Counted from the first letter of the stretch, positions 47,994 to 61,220 are shown. The stretch: 64,000 nucleotides of DNA from Pyrocephalus nanus (GCA_038380795.1 CM076264.1:9302001-9366000), one strand, 5' to 3'. A program made the numbers and translations. Notes: generated from the sequence alone by a model not told the origin.

Positions 47994-50186
47994 GACTGCA
48001 TCTATTTAGGAACATTCATCGGATAAATCAAATGGGGTATTACCGTGTATTAATTTCTATTACTATCAAACTTTGATGTAAATTAAACATAAAATTTGAC
48101 ATGAGAAGTCGTTAGAAAAAACTTAGTTTCTATATTAACCTGTTACTAACGTGAAATGTTCTGCAGGGAGTTATAAGAAATTAAAAATATAAACAAGTGA
48201 GATAATTTTGACTTACTAAATGTTATCTACTAATTTTTTATATTGTCATAGCCAACTATCAATCTTACCACTATGGCTATAAATCAAAACTAAGAACATG
48301 CTAAGATGCACTTGGAAAAAAATAAAATATTCACTGACACTTGGACAGAGTTGAATTGCCATTTTTTTATTTTTATCTTTATAAAGATTTGAGGTGCAGT
48401 AAACTCTGACAGTGAGGATACTTTGTGTTAGACAGAAAAATACACCTTGAATTTGACCCTTCTTGGCTACTTTCATCCTCTTCTTGCTTTCAAATGTTGA
48501 AGGAAATTTTTGTGTTTCCAATATAACATTATAGTGCAATTTCATAGTACACTGATTCAGGTTAAAATGATTTACCAAAAGGAGAAATCAGTAAAGTTAT
48601 AAAGAAAGGTATTAAAATAATCTAGTTGTCAGGAGGAGAGAGCACTCTATGATCTTAGAATATAAAAGTAGTTTTTTGTAACATTTCTGGAATGTTTTTA
48701 TTATTAGTGTTTTGGCCAATATGATTTAACAAAATCCATTCAAATTCATTAACCGTTTCATATTTTCAGAAGTGGAAGCTTTAGTAAATAAAGAAAAACA
48801 AACCACGCATTTCTTAGAGGCCAAGCCAGGAGTTTCCTAGTTGCTCTTCCACTTTAAACTCTCAATCTGTCCAGGACTTCATTTTAAGACCTTAAAAAGT
48901 GTATGGCTTTAAGAAAACATTATAAAATTAAAGGTCTTCTCTAGAGCACTGTGAAGGGACGGGTAAGTAACTAGAGATGTGGAAACGTATGAAAAAGAGT
49001 GCATTTCTAGTGTGATGTAGAAATACTGGCAAGGATTGAGGAAAAAGAAATTTAAAGAACAAACTACTAAAAAGGGAAAGAAAAACAATTCAGACAAAAT
49101 ATAGGCTTTTCTGCACAGAGCAAGTAATTTCATTTTCAGGCTCCACTTGAAGATGCAAACCAATCTTTCACTACAAGAGGTTTTTTTTGTTTTTCTTTTT
49201 GAGAAAAAAGAAAGTCAAGTTCAATGGATATGCAAACGTGCCAACAATTTAATCCATTTCACATTCAGAAGCTCCTGAAGTTTGAGAGCACATTTGGTCA
49301 CATCTATATTTAAATTTGTTAAACTTAGTCATAATTTCTAAACATACTCCCTGTAAGTCTTTTTTTTCTTGAAAGAAACATTTGCTTCAGAATAATGAAT
49401 ATGAATTATGCAAAGAAAGTCTTTAAAGAAATACTTCTTGCATATTTTAAGGCTGTTAAAAAGTTGATTTTGAAAGACATTGACATCCAGAGAGATTCAT
49501 TTCTTTTTATAATAAGAAAAATCATCACAAAATTGTAGTTCAGAACATGTCATTTAAGTTACTGGCAGGGAAATTTGTAGTACAGCTATTCTTTTAAATT
49601 TTTGTGAGGCTAGAAACCTTATCCTATTCATACCGTAGAAAGTGAAAATATTGTTAATTCATTGCCTTATCTCAACTTAAATTAAAAAAAAAAATCTTAA
49701 CATTATCTCTCTCAGAAAAATTTTTACATTCAAGAAAGAAGTTAATTTAGAAAAGTGATTTAACCATGGAAGATGGACATTTGCTGCCCAACTCAGAGGT
49801 CACCAAATTCTGCAGCATCTCCTATAGGAACTAGTGGCAACTCCAAGCTAAGCTCTTCCTCAGGAGTTCAAATAGAAGAGTGAGACACAGAAATGAGTAA
49901 AGCTATGCCAACTCATTACACCTTTTAATCCCAAAGCAAAAACAATCCTGCCATGCCTAGGCATGCATTTTGCTTTCTTTACCATACTAAATCCTCCCCT
50001 GGGTGAGGATATGTACACTGATCCAGAACCCAGCTTTAGCTTGATGACTTATTTCTTCTTCTAAATTTTCTTTGGAGGCTCAAACCAGCATCAAGTCTTA
50101 AAATATGTCTCAAACTCCCTTTCAAAATTTAGCTATAAAATAATCCTGATTTTATAGTTTGGACCCTCTTATAAAATCTAGTCTGG

Positions 50187-50204
50187 TAACCCTTATAAGG
50201 GTTA
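50187..50204. repeat. perfect 18-bp palindrome
   Basis: TAACCCTTATAAGGGTTA equals its own reverse complement. It sits in the GC-richer block and no factor-binding site is obvious. Confidence 0.9.
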
Positions 50205-50310
50205 ACAATTCCAGGGGCTTCTCTGAATCAAGAACTAACTTTGGTTAGCTTAAGTTAGCTTCCTAGAATTTCAGGCCTAAATAAAATTTCAACCTTAACA
50301 TTGCTTGTTC

Positions 50311-50331
50311 TTAGTCCAGGACCTGGACTAA
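50311..50331. repeat. 10-bp inverted repeat with 1-nt spacer
   Basis: TTAGTCCAGG and CCTGGACTAA are exact reverse complements around a single A, about 110 bp after another perfect palindrome. Confidence 0.88.
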
Positions 50332-50906
50332 AACTGTAGGATATGGCAGTACTTCTGGAATGCTTTTTGCATCCAGATCCAGGTCTTTCTCTGGCATAAA
50401 CAATTACTTAAGCCCCTGACTTTAGCTCACCCATGCTGGTAGATTCTTTTTTATTTACTCTGTGCATGTGTTTCATTGTGGAGGGTTTTTCTCATCCCTT
50501 TCTTTTACCACCAAGCATTGACTCTTGCAAACTTAAATTCAGTTAACATCCTGCACACAGCAGAACTTCTCTTAGATTTAGTTGTCACCTGGACAGACAC
50601 ACAAACTTGAAGTTAACCAGAGAACAGCAATCATTGCCAGAGGCAGAATCTTAATTGATTCATTTTCTCTCTTTACCTAAGCATCTAATCCCACCTTCTG
50701 ACAGAACCTCTGCAAAGGTGGTAAACATGCTGGCAGAGACTTAGCCAAAGCCCAGAGACACCCCTGATAAGCTCAGCTAAACCTACTTGATGGGGAGTAT
50801 TTGGAAGGACAAAGAAACCCTAATAACAAACTGACCCACCAGGAAAGCAGCAGGACTTAAACATCAACTTACATCCTATACCACTTACATATCTACACCA
50901 AAAATG

Positions 50907-51133
50907 TGTTACAAAAATAACTCACTGCCTACCCAAAGGCAGCCTCTCTGCACAGGATCTCCCAGACAGACAGGACCCTGTTTGGAGATCTCTGGCTGTC
51001 CCCTGCATCCCTGATGTAGATAATCTATAAGTGAGGCTTTCCCATCATTGATCAGACCAGCTCCAGGGAGCAGCTCAGTGCTCAAAGGCTGTTAAAGCCA
51101 GGAACTCTTCTGAGCTACAAGGAACATGTAACA
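50907..51133. mobile_element. possible short LTR-like or inverted-repeat element, unclassified
   Basis: A GC-richer 227-bp block begins TGTTAC and ends GTAACA, giving 6-bp inverted termini of the TG...CA type. The flanking five bases (aaatg and aaggg) are not a duplication, no AATAAA or TATA is clear, and I cannot assign a family. It may be an old LTR with a mutated target site, a small non-autonomous DNA element, or coincidence. Confidence 0.22.
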
Positions 51134-53333
51134 AAGGGAAATGGGAAAAATCCCTGGGATTTTTTTTCCATTCTTTTCTAACCTTATACTTTATGACACA
51201 GTCTGCCTCAGTATCCCAAATACTTGGTACTTAATAAAAGAATGAGCTATTCACTTGTTATCTGATTTATTTCAATTTTTTAATAGCTGTAACAAAAAAT
51301 CTCCACAAGGCAGTTCTTTGTTCTATTCTTTCAGTCTACAGGGCTGTGTCAGCTAGAAGAGTGTTTTTACAGATGCCATCTTAGCACGCAGAAAAGTGAC
51401 ACTTGTCTCCCAGAAGTACTGTAAGTCAAGTTTTTATCCACTTTCTTTTTTACACTATCTTGAGAGACACTTTCATCCCATCAACTCTGCTGGTCTTGTA
51501 CATGTTGAGATCCTTCAGAATAAAATGAATTTGAATTTTTATAGTGTAAAATACACGGATATAGAAGAACATTAGAGGTACATTTTCAGTTTTAAAAAAA
51601 TTTTGGTCTGCTGTCATACTCAGGAACTGAGGTTTGTTTTCATAATTTTGTAGATAAAAATTATTATCGTGAACTTTTTTATCTTAAGCATCTTTAGGTA
51701 TCAATATGCACTTTGGTACTGACTCAAGTCTCATGATTTTGAACACTTAACATCTAATAAAGTTTCAGTGACATTAAAAGCTAAGAACATCCTCTTCCTG
51801 CACTAGGCCTTCCTGTTATTTCTGTATGTCACTGCACAGTTTGTTATTCCTGGATATTTCAAAGTTGGTAAACTCAAAATTAAGTTTTACTTCTGACTCA
51901 GCTAAGTTTGCACACCAGAAACATAATTCCAGATAAACATACATAGAGTTGGATAAACACATAAAATACTGTTCCAGCAATTTATAAGTTTTTCCTGCAC
52001 AGGAGAAAAAAAAAAATCACTCTTTTTTCTTTCAAAACTTTATCTTTTCTCAGTTATTCTTTTTTCATGTACATCTGTGCAAAATGGAGTTTTTTTATTA
52101 ATATCACTGTCTTGTGTCATATTTACGGTTTTTTCCACTCTAGAGAAACTATTTTCAGGATTAAACACTTAAGGAGCTGTTTTTTCTTTAGAGAAGTGGA
52201 CCCTACAGGTCAAATCTTAGTCACATAATAAGCACAGAAACTTTGTTCTTCAAAGGCCATTTACTTAGAAGGCAAAAGGACTGTGATTTACTGAAGGGAA
52301 ATAAGACCAAAATGAAAAAAAATAGAATATTTATAGCATCCTGTTGATTCTGCTGAAAGTTTTTCCAAGTGAATCAGTCATCATAAAAGCCATTCGTAAG
52401 GTTCTCCTAAGCAGCCCAGATTTTGAGGAATGTGTAATGTTGATCATCTTATTTTTCCACCTCAGAAAAGTGACTGCCATTTGTGACAGTCAGTTGTCAT
52501 TAGCCACTAATCATACTTTTTACCATATTTTACCATAAACTACAACTATTAGTTGTACCAAGCAGTTGGAAACTGTTCAGATTGGAGAACTTGCTCAGAT
52601 TCTTGTGGAACAAGGACACTTCATTGCCTTTGCACACATATGTCTGACTATCAAAGTAGCTGTAGGATGCCCTGAAATAATGGGATCCTGCTTCAGCAAA
52701 CATATATCCTGATTCTTAGTTTATAAATTCACTAACCTCTTTGAAGTGAATCACAAATATGCAGATGGGCATAAGTGTATCTGAAGGAGTGGGAATATTG
52801 GGCTTGGAAAAAAGGGATTTTTTTGTTATCGACAAGTTAGAGACATGATGATTCCTAATAACATTTAGAAAGCACAGTAAGAGATGAAAAACAGACAATT
52901 CTAATAGTCTTCAGAAAATAAACACAGATATATCCAGTGTTAGTTCTGTTTTGACAATAGCAGATGAACTACAAAGTTCCTCCACGTACTTTAGTTAATA
53001 AAAAGAGAATAATTATTTTAAATTATTAATAAGAAGATTATTAAACTATGTTGAAAACTGTAAATTTCTATAATAGTGCATAAACGAGGATAACCCAAAT
53101 TTTAAGTCATTCCATGTTGATATTCTTTATATCAAAGAAATCTATATATTTAAATACCCTAAAATTATGGCATCTATGTCCAGAAATACAAGTAAGCTTA
53201 AGTAACCACTTGTCCATCTCTTCAGAACTAGTTGCAAAAGTACAATATTGGGAATAAATTCCTAAAAATATAGGTCATAGTTATTTTAAAGTTCTTAGGT
53301 AGGACACTGACCTGTTGAAGTGACCCCAGAGTA

Positions 53334-53796
53334 GACCATAATATGATTAGAGGGCTGAATCACCTCTCCTATGAAGACGGGGGAAGAGTTGAGGTTGTTC
53401 TGCATGGAGAAGAGAAGGTTCTGGCGAGAGCATGTAGCATCTTCCAGTGCCTGAAGGGGCTAAAGAATGCTGGAGAGGGACTTTTTACAATGGCATGTAG
53501 TGACAGGACAAATGGAGGGATGGCTTTATACTGAAAGCAGGTACTTTATACTGACAGCAGGTTTAGATTAGATATTAGGAAAAAATTCTTCACTGGGAGG
53601 ATGGTGAGGACCTGGAACACCACCAGAGTTCCCAGAGAAGCTGTGGATGTCCCATCCTTGAAAGTGTTCAAGGCCAGGATGAATGGGGCTTTGAGCAACC
53701 TGGCCTAGTGGAAGGTGTCTCTGCCCATGGCAAGGGAAGTTGGAATTAGAACATCTTTAAAGTCCCTTTCAACCCCAACCATTCTATGATTCTATG
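53334..53796 (+). mobile_element. CR1 LINE 3' portion with internal duplication
   Basis: About 460 bp of CR1 carry the whole series of landmarks: 'gattagagggctgaatcacc', 'tctcctatgaagacggggga', 'ggagaagagaaggttctggc', 'ggtttagattagatattagg', 'ttcttcactgggaggatggt', 'agaagctgtggatgtcccat' and 'ttcaaccccaaccattctat'. The tail gattctatg is intact. An internal 20-bp tandem duplication occurs at 53524-53563. No intact protein is encoded; the 63-codon frame at 53343-53534 is a remnant or incidental. Confidence 0.95.
53524..53563 (+). repeat. 20-bp tandem duplication inside CR1
   Basis: The unit ctttatactgaaagcaggta is followed directly by a second copy with two differences. CR1 relatives that I remember have a single copy here, so the duplication probably arose in this insertion. 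Confidence 0.8.
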
Positions 53797-55154
53797 TAAA
53801 CACAAAAAAACTCTCATGAGAGACCAGCTATCCCCACTGTGCTCTCACTCTCTTCCAGACAACCACAGAGAAGAACAACTGTGTCCTGGTTTTAGAAGAA
53901 GAGAAAATCAACAAACCACCACCCAAGAGCCACTGTAACCCAGGAAATACTTTTATTTATAGCCTATAGTGACTCTGATTTTTTTTTGCCCCTCCACTAA
54001 TTCTATTTCTACTACATCAGGTGAGAAGATCATCAGGCTTCACAACAAGTAAGCTTACTATGCTATATTTTTATGTTTTAGTATGATAAATGACAATGAG
54101 TATCATAAAATTCACTATTCCCTGAAGAAGAAAGGCATCAACTGCTTAGATGTAGCCAAATATACTAGTGTTCATCTACTTCAAATTAAGCTGACATCTA
54201 AAAGTTTAGACTTGTGCAGCTGGAAAGCCATCACAAAAACTATTATTCTTGCAAACATAAAGAGTATTTTCTTATGTCTTGCTGTAAAGTCCTCCTTTTT
54301 CTCTCTGAGCCAAACAGTGTCTTTTAAAAGCTATGTCTTTAAAATCTGGGCACAGTAGGAAAGCTACTGAGAAGGGAATCTTGGATATCTTTATCCGGTG
54401 TCACATACACCTTGCCTTTATAAAAGTAAAAGTTCCTAAAAAGCAGAGTTACAAATTTCTAGCTTTAATAAGGGCTCAAGCCAGAATCTACTCTGGTAAA
54501 TACACAAAAGTACAATTAATGTTGGGTCTCATTTCATAGAAATGTAATGCATAGGGAAAAGACTAAAGATGTACTTTAGAGAACAATCCAAAGGTGATCT
54601 TTTCACAACTTTTTTATTCCTTGGACAGGATAATTGAGTAAATAACCATAACTTTTACATAGTAATGCAATAAGAGGCACCAGAGCATAATATATCAATA
54701 GAATAAATATTTTTTCTTGAGTGTCTAACAGGTTAATTAATTATAAATAACAATAAGCACACATTTAACTCCAAGACAATATGCATTGATCACCACAATA
54801 AACATTTCTAAAGTCATCTTGATTAGCCAGTAAGATTACAAAGTAGTCTGCTAACCTTTTATACTACTAGATAAACTTCTTACAGAAGGAAGAATGATTT
54901 CCATGATCCTTTGTGATAATGCACTGTTAAAGCAAATAAATGCTGCTGCAATCAGCCCTCCTTGTCTTCATGCATTAAAGGCTGCATGGACCAGACTCCA
55001 AACTCACCTATTTCACTAACTGAAGTAACTTCTCTTTCACATAATCAGATCCCAGAACATCAAAAATCACTTCTGGAAAAAGTCTGCACCTTTTCCCCAA
55101 AGTTAACTGCAATGTTACAGGGGAAAAGTTGGCTTTTGAACACTCATATTTCAA
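53797..55154. other. AT-rich non-coding spacer
   Basis: I see no gene or recognisable element between the CR1 copy and the SINE. Open frames at 54083-54539 are unremarkable. Confidence 0.6.
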
Positions 55155-55264
55155 CTAATGCCTTGGAGCATGGTGCTAGTAAAGCCAAGGTCATGGTTTC
55201 AATCCCCATACAGAACTCAATGATCATTGTGAGTCCCTTCCAACCCAGAATATTCTGTGATTCC
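55155..55264 (+). mobile_element. tRNA-Ile-derived SINE with CR1-like tail (TguSINE1-like)
   Basis: The head resembles tRNA-Ile: 'ggagcatggtgctagtaaag' and 'ccaaggtc' match its D-stem to anticodon region. The stretch 55195-55214 matches the TpsiC arm and B box, with several CG-to-CA changes typical of methylated-CpG decay. The anticodon triplet would be AGT in place of the AAT of tRNA-Ile. The tail 'gtgagtcccttccaaccc' then 'agaatattctgtgattcc' is CR1-like, which lets CR1 machinery mobilise it. The first 40 or so tRNA bases (A-box side) are missing or eroded. It is not a functional tRNA gene. Confidence 0.82.
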
Positions 55265-57149
55265 TTGATGTAAATAAAACAATATATATGCATGTGGCAA
55301 CATAATGTGACTTTAAACTTGGAAATAGTGTTCAATATTTAGTATGAGAAAGGTTTTGCAATCAAGCAAAATGGCAGAGGTGTGGAACAATAAAATGTTG
55401 TTTTTGTTAAACATTTTCAGTTTTTCATGATTTTTCCTACAAAAATTAATCTGGCTGTTTTTTTTTTCCCCAAAGCCCATATTGCAAGCAAAGACATTTA
55501 TGGAGAGTATATACAAGTATGTGAGTTTCTGAAAGACTTTGATATTTCTGGTATTTCCTGTTTCATGACCCATGTCCACTTTCACTAGAAAGAAGGAGAT
55601 TCAGGGATGAGCTCTAATATTTTCAGTAACTGGCATTCATGAGTGCAGGATCAGATGGATTATTATCTATTAAGACAGACAGCTAACATTCAATGTCAAA
55701 TTAACATGAAATATAAAGATAGCAATATGTTGAAATTTGTGTACTATACACTGGAATTAAAAGACCATTCAAAATTGATCCTCTAGTGCTAATATAGTAT
55801 GCTTAACTCAGCATAAAATTTTATTTCTTTCATGCCAAAATTAAATTTTACAAATGTTAATTAAAGATCTACTACTGAGTAAAATACTGCACACAACAGT
55901 AAATATAGACAGAAAGATTTCTTACACAAAAGGTATCACTGAACGTATCAGGAACCAAATATCATGAACATGCAGGGGAAAATGCAGAACATATCTCCTG
56001 TTCCCCTTCCTCAAGCTATTTGCTAAATATATGGCATTTTCAAATGCAGAGTAATCAATATCAGTAAATTAGTCTCACAATTTATCAGTAAGCTGCTTGT
56101 TGCATTAAAGCAAAAATACTTCCCATACAGCTTCTGTAGACTGAATAGATACTGTGAGGAAAGTCTTCTAAAGGAATGTGAGGAGAGAATCACTGGAAGA
56201 TGTTGCTCGTATTTTGGGGTTTTTTTTATTATTTTGAGATGGGAGAGGCTTCTGTTTGTGGCAAATCATGAATTGCTACAGATGGAAAAGGTTTTCAGCA
56301 AAATGGTTTTGCCAGGGTGAAATATTCTCAATAAATGTTTTGAAAAGAATAATAGTTCTGAACCACAAAAGAAGCTCCTTAGTGAGTACAAGTCTAAAAT
56401 ATATTATAAGCCCTGGGTCTCACATTCTACATATAAGATCAAATTTAAGAGATGTAAGCAAAGAATATCTCATGCTGGAGGCAAACAGCACTATCATGAA
56501 GCTACTTAAATTGCTTGGGATAGTGTAAGGCTTATTCTCTGACCCAACTACTATCTCTCCCATTTAATTTCTAGTTCACTGTCAATTAAAATCATATTTC
56601 TAAGATATAAAATAAAAAAGTCCATTAAAAATTGAAATCTAAAAAATTACTTTGAAGGAAAAAAATCTTTACTCTTGGTAAAGAATATAATTTTTGTTAT
56701 CGATATAAAAGCAGATAAAAGACGCATGTGAAATTTGATTGCTCAAACACTGATAGCAACAAGCCCTTAAATTTGTAAACATCTCTTCTCCAGAGAAGAT
56801 ACTTTCCCAGTTTACTTACTGCAAAATTCCTTTCTGTCCTGAGCTGGACATATATATGCTATCGTGAATCCATGAAAAATGTTATGGTTTCCTTTCCCCA
56901 TTTTAAAATCAATTATTTCTTTTGTCATATATTTTTAATCTGGAAAAAGAAATTTAATGTACTTCAAAAAGCATTTCTGGACATTGCAAAATAAACATTT
57001 CATAATTGACAAGAATGCCAGAAGGAAACATTTTCATGCTAATTATTTTTTGGCTGATTTTAAGTACTTATATGCTAAAAATTAAAAAAAGAAACTTGAA
57101 ATTATATTGCAAGATTAATTCTAAATTACTATTTCATTCCATGTTCTCT

Positions 57150-57300
57150 TTCTTATAGTTTGCCTTGTTTACGTCATAGGCAATTTGGATTGAAGGCTAT
57201 TTGTAAATAATTAGGCCTGTTTTCAGCAACATCAGTCCTGGGCTTGTTACTAACAATGTGGTCTCTGCTCAAGATTAATATCTATGAAAATTACCACTGA
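57150..57300. promoter_or_regulatory. possible regulatory block with overlapping forkhead and CRE-like sites
   Basis: TGTTTAC (57166-57172), the forkhead core, overlaps TACGTCA (57170-57176), a CREB/ATF-type half-site with a CpG kept in otherwise CpG-poor DNA. The following 100 bp are sequence-complex and repeat-free. This is motif-based inference only. Confidence 0.2.
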
Positions 57301-57712
57301 TATTGCTGTTCGTATTGCTTCTTTTTTAAGCATGTGACCTTTGTTCTCATTGCTTATTTTCTCTTTAAAACCTTTCTTTTGTGTTTTATTTTGCACACTT
57401 TAGGGATGTAGCAAAACACAGCAATAAGATCCTGCATCACCTATTAAGATGTTATGGCTCTCAGAGGTCTGATCTACAGTGAAAACATAGAACATATATG
57501 ATAAATGATTTCTCAGGAAAACATTTTGCATTTGGAAGCAGCATCAAAAATAGGAAGCATTACAACCCCAATAGTTTAAAGAAAGTAGCTCCCAGAGAGA
57601 AGACAGACAAAACACATTCTATGGTGCAATAAGCAAGATGTCTAGAACCACAAAAAGAAAGAATGTAAGAGACACAATTACAGTAAAATGTATAAAGAGA
57701 CTCAGTACTGAG

Positions 57713-57747
57713 AGATGGTATTACTTGCCTAGTAGATGGTATTACTT
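57713..57747. repeat. 14-bp direct repeat, 21-bp period
   Basis: agatggtattactt occurs at 57713-57726 and again, unchanged, at 57734-57747. Confidence 0.85.
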
Positions 57748-60700
57748 TGCTGGACATCTGACAGATTATGGAAATATCAGATTGTTTAAGTTCAATAAAC
57801 CAGCTGCAAATTAAACTAGGCTGTGTTGACTGTGTAATCACTAGAGATGGCACAGTGCCAAATGCATCAAAAATGCAAGCTACCCCAAATAAATCTACAG
57901 TAGAAAAGCAACTGGAGTAATTACCTGGGATTTTTCAAATACCTAGCCAAATTCTTTCCAAGCCTTGTTCAAGCTACAAACAAAAAAGCCCCAAAACAAA
58001 CAGCTGTTTTAACCTATCAAGACAGGAATCCCAGAACAATCATGACTGTTGTCACAACAAAGATTTTTTTGTCTCTAATAAATGTGCTGTCCTAGGTCAT
58101 TTAGGAGCTTCCATACAAAATTAAGGATTTTTTGATACCTGATAGAAATACGTGGTAGTTTCAAGAGCAAATCATGAAAAGAGAAGAAAATATATTCCTT
58201 GGGACTTCAAGACAATTATGGGTGTCCTATGTTCAATATTGCAGTTTAAGAGAACAAAGCACCAGAAAGATTGATCAGAAAACTGCTCTATTAAAACATT
58301 TTTGGGCACATCAGCTGAGGCTGGGAATAAAAATTGCAGAACTTTGATAAATGGGGAAATGTACCTCTAGAAAGCAAATAGCAATAACAGGTGCATTGAC
58401 AAATTACATTTAGTGTCAGGATTTCACAGAATACAGAACTGATAAGTATCATACCTTCTCTGTCGACTCAACAGGACTTATTTCAAGCAACTATAAAAAC
58501 AAATAGAGATGCCAATTGCAATTACTGCTAGAATCTGACCAATATATTAACTATCAAGGGGTTTGACAAAGACAAGCATTGTAGACAATGACTTGAACTA
58601 CTGCAGCAACAGAAGGATGCATGATCTGAAGTATGTGGTGTTGCACTGGAAGGAAGGAAAACTGTAAAAGAACCTTAAAACACTTGACAATACATTTAGA
58701 ATGCTTTCATGAAGCCATGAAAGAAAAAGTTTATATTTCAAAAGAAATTTGGTTCTGTTCCTTTAACAACACATCTAAAAAGATAACAACTAAGACATGT
58801 CCCACCAAGGCATCACTTGTTCTCAAACAATCTGAAGTGAAAAAAAAAAAAGACATTAGGCTTATGGAACAGAAAGTATGTTCACAGAAGGGATGATCAC
58901 TACAGCTACTATTTGAAATGTTTTGAAGATTGATCAATTTTATGTTCCTTTTCCCCACCCCCCAAAGGGAGTTGCAGAATAAACTTACCTACTTAAAAAG
59001 ATGTTCAGAATTTATACTAGAACTCAACATACAAAGAAAAAAAGCAACTAAATTAGTATATTTCCAACGAAAATGTAAGAAAAAAACACCACATGCGGCC
59101 CATTTGCATTTGATTTTCCAAAAAAAAAAACACATAAAATTCCAAAAACTTTGAGAAAAATCTCAAGAATATGATATAATTTTTGAAGTTGGTGTTTTAT
59201 TACTCAGTCTGAGCAATATAGGCTTGCACAGCTGTTAATGAACAGAAGGCGAAAAACAGCTCCAACTCAGGGACAGGCAATGGAGATTCTGCCAGATGTC
59301 TTGGCACAAGGTTGGTACTTATATTTATTGCTAAAGGCTCTAAAAGTTTTGTTAAGGAATCCTTTCTTAATCTGGTATAAACACAAAGGAATAAGGATAA
59401 ATAATATAAAGTTCATATAAATTATGCAGACAGCATAAAAGAGGAGAAAAATTACTTCCCAAAGCTTCTAGGAAGATTCTATTGCAGGGGTAGATCCATG
59501 ATCAAGGAGTAGAAATAGTATAACTAGATAATCTGAACAGTAAAGCTCCAAATGAAACAGCCCAACCATACCAAATCAAATCAGCAGTTTAACTGTTCAT
59601 CACATCAGGACTGCATCAGATGTAATCCTCTCCCAGAGCAGCGAAAGACAACAAACGAAAAGACAGAGTAATTCCAACTTGTAAGTGTACCTGAAACCTT
59701 GCTGGCAATTTTAATAGACTTAAATGAAGCAACGCATTTTCTCATCGAGTCTCAGCAACATGGTTTTTCGAAATAAGTTAGGCTTTTCCTTATTCATACC
59801 TTCATCAAAAAAGTGGCACAGTTTGGATAAGTTTTCATTGGTATATTGCTTTGTAACTCAGGCCATTTTTCATTCCCACTATACATCCCTCATTTCATGA
59901 GGATACATTCGTACCAGTTTTGGCCTATCTAATTTCTTCATATGCAGATTAAAACAGTAATCTCAGCATGGAAACACACACTAATGCAGTTTGTCAGTTA
60001 TTGTTACAGCTCTGTGTGAGTCTTAAAAGTTTCCATTTCTTCTCATAATCCACATTTTCTTTCAATACAGTGCATCTAGTCAATAAAACTCAGCCCCAGA
60101 AAGCTACAGTTTCACTTGCTGGGCATCAGTAATAAAGCCACGTTTTACTTCTTTGATAAAACAAAATGTTCCTTTCTGAAAGTATTTCCTACAAATCCTA
60201 ACCTGAACAATACCTTACACAGTCACTTCTTGTGACATGTAATGTGTATATTGTATAAAAGCACACATATGTTTACAGACACATTTCAAAAGTCTCTTGG
60301 GTAAATAAGATCTAGAATTAATATTATGAGAATCATAATTGACTAAATAAATTTATATATAAATCTATAATTTAGTAGACTACCCTTTTAAGGGCTTCTT
60401 TATTTTACTTCTAAGCAATTATATGGGAATTTCATTCACTTGATATAAGAAAGAAGAACACAAAAAATATATTTCTGCTTCTATTAATATGAAAAACAAT
60501 TAATTATTCAAGCAAAAGAATGGCTTTAAGAATATCACTAGCTATTGTTTGTGATTTACGTTGCCATTAAGACCTGGGAAAGCCAGATCTTCAGACAAGA
60601 TAGCCACAGTAGATGTAGTTGTTTACTGAGGTATTTTGTTCAAGCTATGGCAACATCTGAACAAACTAGACAATAGCAGAACACATCTGCTGAAAAACTT

Positions 60701-61209
60701 TGAAGTTTTTTTTCCTTAAAATCTTCAGAAGTAAAGGTTACAAGCCCAGCAACTTTCACACTGAGTGAACAGATAGATATAAGTGCAATAGGTATGACAG
60801 AAAGGATGTTAACATTTACAGAAAGTCAGGAGAGTGGATTTTTTTTATTTTTTATTCACTTCCTCAGTTCAGCAAAGGGACAACTCGCTTTACATTGCTC
60901 TGTGAAAAATATACAAATAAAAATTAATTTAGACAGGCCATGGCCTCCTTGTAGACTCCATAATCATACCTCACGTTACCTCTGCTGGTAATTAATGTAG
61001 ATATTTTATCATACAGATTTTATAAATTGCTTAAACACCATTGATTTTCTGATTTTAATTGCACTCAACTAGCTTACCAAGAATGTTATACTGGAATTGT
61101 TTGTTCTCCATGTATCCCAAACAATGAAAAACTCTGAACTGGACTGAGGAATTAAACTGTAATTCTGCATCTAATCCTAGATTAATTTTCAAGCATTTTC
61201 AGATTAATT

Positions 61210-61220
61210 TGTGTGTGTGT
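61210..61220. repeat. short (GT)n
   Basis: Five to six TG units directly followed by gcacac, forming a small palindrome gtgtgcacac. Confidence 0.8.

Larger units (their letters stand above)
45616..53333. other. AT-rich non-coding DNA, with a GC-richer ORF-poor block at 49.76-51.14 kb
   Basis: No gene is recognised. The stretch holds a (CA)n (45783-45800), a hairpin with repeated arms (47961-47993), palindromes at 50187-50204 and 50311-50331 and a possible short TG...CA element (50907-51133). Between about 49170 and 52340 there is no frame of 60 codons on either strand, although part of it is comparatively GC-rich. Confidence 0.6.

Noticed and set aside
48640..48660. CR1-tail-like word 'cactctatgatcttag'
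   Set aside because: It is too short and lacks the preceding ccttccaacc signature.
55155..55216. Functional tRNA-Ile gene
   Set aside because: The 5' half is missing, the anticodon and B box are mutated, and a CR1-like tail follows. It is a SINE.
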